NCBI GenBank assembly: GCA_002633005.1
Contig: NMRA01000259.1
Span: 525,181-589,180 of the forward strand
Direction of reading: 5' to 3'
Source of the DNA: Phoronis australis
Lineage: Eukaryota > Phoronida > Phoronidae
DNA: 64,000 bases
Shown here: positions 46,114 to 58,100 of the stretch, one piece after another
Layout: the number at the start of each line of letters is the position of its first letter
Numbering within the stretch: the first letter of the stretch is position 1
Made by a program: the position numbers and the translations under genes
Notes under the pieces: model-generated
What the model was told of the DNA's origin: nothing
Databases searched by the model: none
The model's input: the letters and a program-made list of their open reading frames with translations, nothing else

Positions 46114-49100
46114 GTGCGTGTGTGCGTGTGTGCGTGTGTGNCATGTCCGTATCTCATGGTAGTACTCGGGGGAATTCTGGGAGGAATAAAACTCTTTATT
46201 CAAACAGTCCTTTGTAATTGTTCAAGTTGGATGGCATTAAAGACAATGACGACCTCCTAAAGGTGTCCCTCTATGCACAAAGGGTACTGGTAACAAGCGT
46301 GACTTTGAAGGTTTAATCACTGCGAGGCATAATTTATCAAAAAGCTTTCAGCATATGGAGGCCCATAGGAGGGCCACCGTATCTACTGCCACTTGAGACA
46401 GTAGTACTGTATAGTATTTGTGGAATCCTGACGCCGACCACTTCACGACTGTCCAGTCTGCACACCTCTTGCAGTATTTTGTATGGTAATTTCCCATTTA
46501 TTTCACACTAAAACAACTGCCAAAATTGTCGTTTTTCAATTTTAAAAGGATGATTACTTTAAAGCAAACAATAAACAAATTTACCAAAAGTTGTTATGAC
46601 ACCTACACAGTTCAAACCATGCTTGTAATAAACTAAATTTTTCTTAATCTATATTTTCGCAGAGAAATTTGACGAAATAAACTTTCACGTGTCAGCTACA
46701 TTGTTTGATAAATAAAAGAAATCCCGTATCTCAATCTCTCAACCACAGCTAATTATTGCACATATCATTACATAACACCCTTCAGTACACCAGAGTTGTT
46801 TAGCACATTTACCAACAGGATACCCACGCATACTCACAGTCTATGTCAAAAAAATACAACACTGATATAAACTGAAGAAAACTGAGATGAAAAACAGCAA
46901 TTTAAAAACTGTAAAAAATAAATAGATTCCATTTATGTCAGGGTGGCATATTGTTTTTTTTTCTAACCAGTTGGCTATATTTCGGGAGCAAGTTTTCCGA
47001 TACGCAAAATTGGTTGAATACACGACACTTGTCGTTATTAACAATCTTTATTCCGTTCCGTATCCTCGGAACAAAGTTTGGCACTCAACAGAATATTGGT
47101 AAAGCAACTGACCAAGAGACAAAAGAAGCTCAGTACTTCGAAACATACTTGTTTCGTTCTCAAGTGGGATACGAACGGAACGAAATAAAGATTGTTAATA
47201 ACTACAAGTGCCGTGTATTCAACTAATTTTGCATTTCTAACCAGTTGTATATGATTACTAATTATCAGTCGCTGCCAGACTCGGAGTTGAAACAGTTTCA
47301 TGCATTTGTACATTTTGAGCAATGAAATATATTTGCTGTTTACATCTACTACATAACTGTGTTTCTCTCATTCAACCTCCATTCAGGGAAGCGGTACTTT
47401 GTTAGCGGCGTTATTCACCCCATTAAAAAAACATTCTTCTTACTTGACAAGGCAAGTAATTGAGAACAACCCTCTAACAAAAAAGTGAGCGGACCTACAC
47501 AAAAGACCAAGTCAAGCATGGCTATAAACCATGTCACTTAATGGAATGTCAGACACAGGCGAGGATGGACGTTTGGTAAGTAGTTGACTTTTTTGGATTT
47601 TTGTTAAAAATAATAGCACAAAGGTTGTGCTATGAACAAACAATGAGAATAATATCGGGACTTGTTAGTTGACCTTGACAATGATGGAATAAACCTGAAT
47701 GTAAAAGCCCCGTTTACAATACATAGCTTTGTATAAGGAAATGACTTGTATCAAGATATTACCAGGTAACCTGTGTTCGTGCTACAGGCCTGAGGAGTGG
47801 TCTGGTCATAAGGTGAACAAAAGTTCACCATATTAGACTAGCATCAGGCACAACCAACACAGATGAAATAGGACACGTTCTACAGACAACTTTCCAGTAT
47901 TGTGCGAGCACAAAAGCTCCTTTCCAATGACCCAATTTCTTATTTCCTTGTGCAAAAAGGGTCTAGTTGATAGGGACAAAACACGATGTTTTCATTCATT
48001 TCAGAGAATGAGTTGAGGATCCCACTGCACAGCAGAGCTAATTTGAGTCGCAAAATAAATTTAAAAGGAAGAATAAAAACTACAAACCACTGCATAGAAT
48101 ACAGACCACCAACTACCCTAACCTCATCTAGTGACAAGGCATGTTTCGTCATGTCACTGCTATATCGAAAAGTGGCTATTGATTCCAGCATTGAACTGTA
48201 ATCACGCCACTTTCAGTTTGGGTTGTACGTATACTAAGGAATAGAGAAGAGGGATAATAGGTTTATCCCCTTCACAGTCACTAGAAGCAAAGTTGCATGT
48301 ACAGGATATCACCAGGGTTCTTGCCCACAAGGTTAAAAGAGAGACAAATGGCTTTGATAGCGCCAACAAGTAGCATGGCAGAGCCCTTCACTTTTGACAG
48401 CATAGGCCTCCTCTAAATTTGCATATGGTATATGTAGATATGCGAGTTATGAGCCGACATGAATGCTATCCAATAGAATGTGACGGGTAAAACGATGAAT
48501 TTAATATCATCTTCAATCCTCGAATCTCGTATTTTTTGGTGACCTGATAAATCGCCACGCGTTCGCTGATCAAAGTACAACTGCAAGTAAACAGACGCGA
48601 GTCGGAAATGTTGCGCAAAAAAAACGGCAGCACCTGACCAATGCCTATTAATCATCTGCTTTTGGTTGGAACCGAACGAGGGTGAAACGTGTTTCTTATA
48701 GCCAAATGCCATAGTATCGCGCTGTCATTCCATTTTTTCCGAATTTTGGTGACCTCATCTCCTATTTGGCGACCTCTGGAACTTTGGAAGGTCACATTTG
48801 GGCGAGTTGGCGTTACGCTAAACATGTTGAACATTATATTTATGATAAAACAAATTTCTTACCATAAACAGCGACGTTATCACAAAAACCATTGAAAATG
48901 ACCAAGTGAAAACTAAACAGTTGCCGAGTCCCAATGAAGTCCAACAGGTTACTGTCAACTTCCAATAGAACTCAACTCTGAGTTGGTTCAGCACAGTTTG
49001 CAAATATTTTATAAAACTGATAGCCATGAGGCATCACCTCAGAGATGTGCAGGATGGCAAGACGCGGTCAGCCACCCACCAAAGCGTATTATCATCAATC

Positions 49101-52100
49101 GACCAGACTGTCCACTAGATGTCCGAGTGTTGCCCTTTTGACATAATATTAGTGAACTCACTGCGCAGCTCACCTGCAGTATTTTCTCCGTCAAAGTTAA
49201 ATAGTTATAACGCAATCACTGTGAGTAACATGCTAATACTTTAGCCATGAACAGTTGACGTTATACAGGACCCTAGAAAATGTCAAATTTGACTTATTTC
49301 GGAACATCATTTCTCAGAAATAGCTATTGGATTCTTATGAAACTTTCTGATAATGTTTTCTGCTCTGCTCTCTAAAACACTACTAAGATTTGTTTTTAAG
49401 AGGTTCCACTTTTGCATGAACGGATATCAAATATAGGACTTTTGTGAATTTCATGAAAACAATCCTGAGTTGTACAAAATTAAATATTTTAGAAAATCGA
49501 AGACCACATCTAGAAGAATTATATCAAATAAAATTTAATCATTTTATTGACACCGTTGTTTTTCAAGATCAACACACCATTTCTTTTTGCTAAATTTACT
49601 TTGGAAAAATGACATGATCATGTGATCCAATTAACCACAGATTAATGAAATGTAAAAAAAAACACATTCTACAGACTTTTTACATTCAGAAACTTACTTT
49701 TACCAAATTAAAATTTTTAGTTCTGTACAAAATTATTGTTATTTGGCTCAATACACAGAAATGACAATAATATCCTAAATACATTTAATAGTTATAGAAG
49801 TATAATTGGAGCTCTTTAAATTATTAAAAACAAAATGGCTTATAACCAACATACATGAAATGACGTTTGAGCCACGGGAGCGGAATCACAAGAGTATATT
49901 TTAATTTTTCAGGTCGACAACGCTGTATCTGGTAACCATCTTGCCAGTGACCGTTACGCTACGGTGTCCAACAGATGGCATTCTTACACCAGAATTCATC
50001 CAGTCAGAGTACCGTGTGGACACGACCTCACTTGACCTCACGCAGTGTGAGCCCCGAATAACAAAACTAGCAGATGGAGCGTTCAACAACGTCACGAGAT
50101 TAAAAACACTGTTACTTAGTGGTAATCACATCGAGAGTATATCAAAGAACGTGTTTAATGTCCCCCTGGGGCTTGAAAGGCTAAACCTTCATAGTAATCG
50201 AATAACAAACATAATGGATACTACTTTCGCTTTACTGAAGCAGTTGAAAGAGTTAACACTACACGATAATCAACTAGAGGCTCTTAGTAGTTTTGCTTTT
50301 GAAGGAATGATGTTCTTGACGAAGTTGAGCTTACAAAGAAACAGAATAGCAGAAATTCAACCAGGTGCATTTGACTATTTACTCACTCTCAACTCTCTAA
50401 CACTGCACAACAATAAACTAACGAGACTGCCTGGCAATCTGTTCCGCCGTCTAAACCAGTTACAAGAGATAGAAATCTACTCAAACCGGCTACAGGCAAT
50501 AGAGATCGAGGCTTTCAGAGGGCTGACCAAACTTGTTGTCATCTACGTTCATTTCAATGAGATACGCACCATCGGTGACAGAGCGTTTTACGGCTGTACT
50601 AGCCTACAGATACTGGACTTGCACGACAATAAACTTGGCATGCTGGGAGAGCAAGCATTTGCTGGACTGAAAGGCGTGCGCAATGTGTACCTACAAGATA
50701 ACGTGATCACATCCATCCCATCAAACGCTTTTCGAGACTCGTTCATCGCAAGCCTCAACCTTCAGAACAATAGAATTCAGACTCTTCCAGTAGACGCAGG
50801 ATGGGACAAGGTGTCTATGGTTCAGTTAAGAGGTAACCCGTTTCATTGTAACTGTGAACTACAGTGGCTGAGAGACATCATTGCCACTTCCCAAGGCGGT
50901 AGGTTCAAGTCTGTCACCTGCGCCACGCCATTCGAGATGATACTAATCAACAGCAGCGCCAAGCTCTCCTGTCTAGTTCCACCTGAGGTGAAATTCGTCT
51001 ATGTGTTCAATCCCATATGGCTTCAAATTGAAATCATGTGTAGGGCTAATGGTGATCCAGCACCAAGTCTTACAATGAAAACACCAAAGGGCAGTACATA
51101 TACAGAATTGCCACACGGAAACAAGACAATCTATATCACTGAAGGGAGATGGAAATTTGGAGTCTACAAAATGTCATACGGAGAGTACACTTGTAATGCC
51201 TCTAACATTGTTGGTGTGCGAACAGCTAGCCTCACAATCAACTTCCCACCAGAATTGACAACAAAACCCAAACCAACAACAACTACAACACCAACAACTA
51301 CTATCACAACATCAACAACAACCGCAACACTAACCACAACACCAATAACAACTATAACACCAACTACAACACCACCAACAACATTAGGTACCATAACCAC
51401 AAAACCATCAAGTACCAAAACACCAACAAATGCAACAACTATCACAACAAGAATACCATCACCAACAACAGCCACAACACCAACTGTCACAACAGCAAAC
51501 ACCATAGCACCAACAATCACGATAACACCACCAACAACAATTACCACAACACAAATGTCTACCACAAAAGATACAACATTGACAATGATCTTCACAACCA
51601 CACCACTGGATCCAACACTCAAACAGACAATAACGAGATCAACTCAGCATTCAACCATTACTATTACAACAGCAATAAAGACAACTAGTCAAAAATCATC
51701 AACACAGCCAACAACGACACAAACCACAATGAGACCTACAACCTCCACAACAACAATGCCAACAACAACAAAGCCAACAACAACAAAGCCAACAACAACA
51801 AAGCCAACAACAACAAAGCCAACAACAGCAAAGCCAACAACAGCAAAGCCAACAACAACAACAAAACCAACAACAACAAAGCCAACGACAACAACAACAA
51901 ANACAACAAAACTAACAACAACCAAGCCAACAACAAAGCCAACAACATTAACAGATCAAACATCAACAATGGAGTTGACAAGTCAGCCTTCAACAAAGCC
52001 AACAGCACAGATAAGTACAACATCCACTCAACTGACACCAACAGAGGAACCGACAACAAGGCCACCTGGAGCTACAAGTGCAACTACGACCATAAACCTA

Positions 52101-55100
52101 CCGACAAAAATACCCTCTAAAACAGTATCTTATGTGGAGCCCACAACACCCATAGATACAGCTAAGCCACCAACCCCCCAGGCCAGAACCATGTCAACAG
52201 AAGGTACAGTGACGGTGGCGCTAGTGGTGGCCGTTGTTGCTCTTTTCATTGTTGTTTCAGCAGCCACATGCCTGATGGCGTATCGCAGACAAAATAGTTA
52301 TGTCGTTGAAAGGGTAAAGGAAAAGCATAAAATGGACGTCGGAAAGCTGTACTTGTAACGCTGGATTAGTCCTTCCATTTAATATTAAGTCATGACGCTT
52401 CAACTGTATGTTCGCATTACTTTAGTGTGTATTATATTTTGTATCGGATAAGGTTGCTACTCCAACAAATACAATGCGTATACTGAATGGAATAATAAAA
52501 AATTGGGTCAAACTGCCAGTTGTAAATAACTCACAAAATCGATGCACTGCATTACTCTCAGCCATGATGCTACCACCAAACACCTTACACTACTGTTCTG
52601 GCTCAGTTAAATGCATTAAGTGCCAATTATAATAACTCACCGTATCGATGCACTGTGTTACACCAACCATAATGCTACCACCAAACACCTTACTGTTCTT
52701 GCTCAATGCTTTCTTGGCTTGTAGTTTAGACTGGTACTGGACGTGCATCCAGTTGCCATCAGAGGACACCTGTGATGGAAATTACCATCAACTCATTGGT
52801 AGTTTGTGTCACGTGACATGCAAATTACAATTGACTCATGGGTAGATTCGTGTCATATGACATCAAATTACAATTGACTTGTGGACAAAGCTATTTTTCA
52901 ATTAGATAACTGGTGAAGACATGTCATGTTATATGATATGCAAATTACAACTACATCATTGGTGGAGAGATATCACAACATGTAAATATGGAGCAAACCA
53001 GTGACGGAAACTTCATGTAAAAAAGGCAAATTCTAGTAAAACCACCAAAGCATAACCATACGGCAAGCCAAGCTTAACAGAGTTGGAACGAGAGATAAAA
53101 CATCTATAAATCTTTGAAGATAAAACGAAACAAAATCTTTCATAACTTTTCATGTGACGAGTGCAATCAGATTGTATGTACGACAAGTGATGACCTTTCC
53201 TTATCACATTTACATGAAGAACATGCTTTAGTGGTTGACTACATCGACCACTAAAAACAATGCACTTTACAACAACGCAAAAGCGATCACAAGTCAATGA
53301 ACACACTTGTTCATGCTTTCAAAACGAATCAGGAGAATTTGTACTTACAACGTTTTTTAGAATGTGACCGTATTGCGCAAACTGCTGAAGAATGTAAGAT
53401 GTCGCTGCAGACGGGAACCTGAAAATGAAATGGTGTGACGCTTACCTTCTAAATCAAGACACGGAAGTACAAAAGAAGGTCAAGGACACTTGAGAAGCAT
53501 TTGTAGCACGAAATCTTCACTAATGCAACGGAAGCAAAGAATTATATCTGACAATTGAACATTCCAACATCTCCAACCAAACATGTCAATGGCCACTATT
53601 TTTATTATAGGCAGGGCTTGGAATGACCAATGACAAAAAACGCGGAAACTTTGAAACTTTTACGGCCCAAATCTTGCCCGATAACCAGCCTTGAAACTTG
53701 AAATAGTCAGTGTGAACCTTTCCCCACAAAAATCGGGACTAAAAAAAAAAAACGTTACCACCATCAGTAGCATGCATCTGCGTCCTTTCAGCTCGCCCGT
53801 CCACTCCCAACCCACACATTTTTGGCTGCAGAGCGGTAGTATTTGTCGCCGCGCTTAACAATAACACGAGACGTCATTGAATATCTCCCACCACGCTGTC
53901 CCAGATGCCCCGGCAATGTTGACAATTTACGTTCCTCCGAAACATAAAGAGCAACTTCCGCTTCTCGAGGTGAACGTCGTCTGCAACGCCGCGGTAAGAA
54001 AGGAATTTGCCGCGGAAATTTTATATCAAATCCGATTTTTTTACGTGGAAATATTATAAAAAAAGCGGAAAGCACATTTGAAAAAAGCGGAAATCCGCGT
54101 TTCCGCGGAAAATTCCAAGCCCTGTATAGGGTAAGCTAATGCAGCCTCAAGCACACTCGCGAAACACCGGCCTTTCATTCGAGTGATTACTTGTGGTCCT
54201 GTGTGATCTTGACTGTTTGTGATTTGTTAGAGTCAAATGAACACACCCCAAACAATCACTGCAGTTCGTTTGTATCCAGTCATTAAGTGGTTTCCTCAAA
54301 CACGAGACTTACCCGAATATAGTAACCCACGTTTCGTCCAATACTTCATCTGGAGAAATAGCCTCTCTAAAATGAACAAACAGCATCAATACACACGAGA
54401 ATAGACGGAGACCAATACCTAATGCCTCATACACAAACTTGTTGATGAGTTTCCAGTAGGTAGCTCCATTGGTTACATGAACATTTACCGTTATTTTGGA
54501 TTTCAACAAGCGAGCTATGATTACCGTACCTATCCAAACTAACAGTCATGTTCAGCTGTATAGCGGCCCCTGGGGGACAGTGACTGTGAACAAGCACATC
54601 ACAAGAACTTCAAATCCCAAAACATATGCAACTTGCCCACCTAAGTTTAATGTACTGTCAATTTCAGGGGCACTTGGTTAAAGCTGCGTGGGAAATATCC
54701 ACTCTTTACTGAAGGAGATAAGAACCGATGAGCGAATCCACCATTCGGGTATTTGCCCACCCTGACTTCTCAAAAATTTTGTCCTACTTCCTTAGTTTTG
54801 CAACGAAAGAACCCTCGGCATAAACCTGAATGAGTAACACTGAAATCTCACCAATTTGTGAATGCACACAGTTCTTCAAAATATTTTCTGGCAGTTGCTG
54901 GGGTAAAGAACTTAACATGGTAAAGCAATAATTTGATGCCATGTACCTCTCATGAAAGGGAAAATTTCACTTGTCTGCCATATAACAAGTGAAATTTTAC
55001 ATGTCGAATTCTGAAGAAAAATGACAGTTCAATGACTTTTTGCATTAAGTTTTTTACTCAGTGTCCGTTGTGAGCAGATGTCACCTCATAGCCAACCTTA

Positions 55101-58100
55101 AGATCTTTCTGACCAAACAACAGGGAGCACAGTACACAGTATTTTATACATTAGTCAGGAGACACCTCAAACACTGCAACTTGATTATTTTAACAACCAT
55201 TTGAAGAACCAGTTATTTTTATCCAAAGGTGATATTAAGTGAGGCAAGTAGTATGTGACGTCAAGGAATTAAGATATTGAACCATGTTAACACAGAAGTG
55301 ATTACTTAGTTGTGCTATTTAAGACACACAAACATGCACTTAGACAAATTATGTGTCTTGTGCTCAAAGACATCAACAAATTAACTTTTCCCAGTGGAGA
55401 GCTCACCCTTGTGTGTAGAAAGGATCCAACTGAGTGGGTGATTGTTGATTGGGACCTCCTGCTAAGTAGACACCAGCATCCAGCTGAGATTTGTCTGTGA
55501 GAAAAAAAGTATTCAGTTCAGAGAACTTCCCTGCACAGGGTATGCCTGCATTCAGGCTCAGGCGCCTATACCAAAAAGTAAGGAGCAAGTCTATGGGCCA
55601 GCGCAGATGGAAAGCTTAACTCATGTTATTCTTATCTGTGCACAGGTACGTAGAACGATCACTAACCTATGGACTGCAACATTACTAGCAAACAGCGTAA
55701 ATGCAGTACACATGGTTACAATCAGAAAGCGAGAGAGACTTGTTGTTTGCCAGGTGATAATTGATTTTCATTAGCTACCGACTGTTATCGGATACAACCG
55801 TAGATGCAAAAAAACAAAATTGCCCTAGGGCAAGCCAGCATAGTCGAAACCATACAAAAACCAACAACAGTCGGGGTCTTCGCATCAGGAACAGAACCAT
55901 CAATTTTCGTAATGATCCTTGAGTGGTTTGGCAGATTGAGAAGCAGTTGTCAAAAACAAACACAAACATTTTCAAATGGTCACCAGGTGGTGCAGAAAAC
56001 ATCAAGTCTGTCCGAAAATGGGAAGGCGTTGTCATCTCCTTAATAGAAATCTATTTTTCAAATTTCATGAAAATACATTAATGAACTAAAAAGATACAAA
56101 GGCAAACGTAAAAAAAATTGCCAAAAGGGGGCAAAGTGCAAGTCAACGTCAGTCATGGCCTTCCAATCAGGACCACATCTGTAATTTTCATAATGATCCT
56201 TTGAATGGTATGGCACATACAGAAGCAGACGTCAGAAAACGGACGCAAAAATAACAACAATGGCCACGAGGTAGCGTACAATCCATCAAATCCGTCTGAA
56301 AATGCAATGGCATCATTGCCTTCTTATTAAAAACCTATTTACCAAATTTCATGAAAATCCGTCAAGGAACACTAAAGATACAGAGGCATATGTAAAAAAA
56401 AACTAAAATTGCCTCTAGGGGGCACAGCGGTATTCCAGTCGGTTCAAAACTCGTCCTCATTCCGTGTGAGCATCGTAGAAACACAAGCACCAAATGTCAT
56501 TATGATCCTGCAAGAGGTTTAGGAGATACAGCAGCAAATGCCGGACGCCGAGACAGAGATAACGGCAATACGCACCCACATATAAAAATGTTTCACAAAT
56601 AAACTTAACGTATTAGGCAAATAATTACAACAAACTTTTCTTCGATTCTATTTACACCATAAATTCGACCCAGAAATTACTTTGCACTGAAGTGTAAGCA
56701 AAGACAAACCGTGAATCATGCAACAAAAAACAGAATCAGGAATAAACAATCCAAATCCTTCGCTTTCGCTTAAATTCCTAACTTTTTGGGTATCACGAGA
56801 GTGATGACGATGATGTTGACAATGATGGAAAGAGTACTAACTCAACCATAGTGATGGTAACTTATGACAACATGTAACAAATGCTTGCTTACTTGCTGGA
56901 GTGCCAGGGGTTGGAGAGGTGACTGAGAAAAGCCTACTGGATGCTTCAGACTGGAAAATTATTAACACAAAAAGTTTAACAGACATTGCAGTTGACAACA
57001 TGTACAATAATGCAGGTTAAAAGAAACTGTGCTAAGTGCTTACGTAACCAAAAACAGTGAATTGTCCTGTCGTGTCGTGTTATGAAACGTCGCATGGCAC
57101 ATGCCTAAAAGGTTATCATATTATTGTTGGTGTTAGCGCTTCGGTACAGTATTTGATACTGGTTTAAGAGACAGTCCAGTTGATAGTTGGTTAGCTCTTT
57201 CTATATAGTGTCCAGGGCAAGTACATTTCAAATTTAAGCAAGTGAGGCCTGGTAATCAGTTACCTAGCTGGGCATGTGAGCACAGAAACTAAAAGTTTAC
57301 AAATCATCCCTTGCCAGTCTACCTCGACCAGGATATTAGTTGTCGTGCATGTATCTAATTTTGAACATTTATTGTGCCACATTTATTGGTGTAAATATTT
57401 AGCACATAATTTCCTTTACATATTTTAGTTTCCTGAGTTTTTATTTGCTATATTTTGAAAATGTCACGAGCTGTAGTCACAAATGCTGATTTAAAGACCG
57501 TAACTTTTTACAGTAAACTTTGGTTGTAACAATAACGGAATAAACGTGGAATACAAATCACGAGTATTTTGTGACGACATGGCCACAAAAGTTTTGATGC
57601 TCTTGTTGGAAATAGAATACTATCACAAGGATTATTATGAGACGGATTTTATGAGCTTAGCCGGCATAAACCCTGAGCAACTGTAAAAAAGAAATAAATT
57701 TTGACTTGGGCCACCTACCGTTATACGGTAAGACCTGCAATTTTATGAACTTGGTCAGAAGAAATAATGAACTGCCAGTTCTTTGCAAGACCAGGGATTG
57801 TCTCCACTCCAAGTATGGAGCATTAGTAACAGATTTATAGCGGTATGTGGTTTAAATAAATATTATTTTGTTTTTTTGCAGCTAAATACTAAGGACAATG
57901 CTGTTTTAATGAGTAGAGATCCCTACAACCCCAAAAATTACTTTTGAAATGAGGTGCAACCTCAGATATCGAAAATCACCAAGTTTCTTGATTGATATCA
58001 GATAATAAATAATTATTACTGGTTTTGTGTCAACACAGAATTCGTGTTTTAAGTGCCAAGGTAGCTTCAAAGCTACGATGACAAAAAAATGGGTTAAACG

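Larger units (their letters stand above)
45890..47564. other. NUP35 intron 9, part upstream of the nested gene
   Basis: Holds a TG microsatellite, a dispersed-repeat copy, a MITE copy and a palindromic element, listed separately. No coding exon is supported. Confidence 0.7.

Noticed and set aside
47531-47575. Upstream ATG at 47531 as start of the LRR gene
   Set aside because: It is in a different phase and would read exon 2 out of frame.
51164-52065. Long Val- and Leu-rich minus-strand frames
   Set aside because: They are the antisense of the Thr/Pro mucin codons (ACA repeats read as TGT/GTT) and have no start, domain or splice support.
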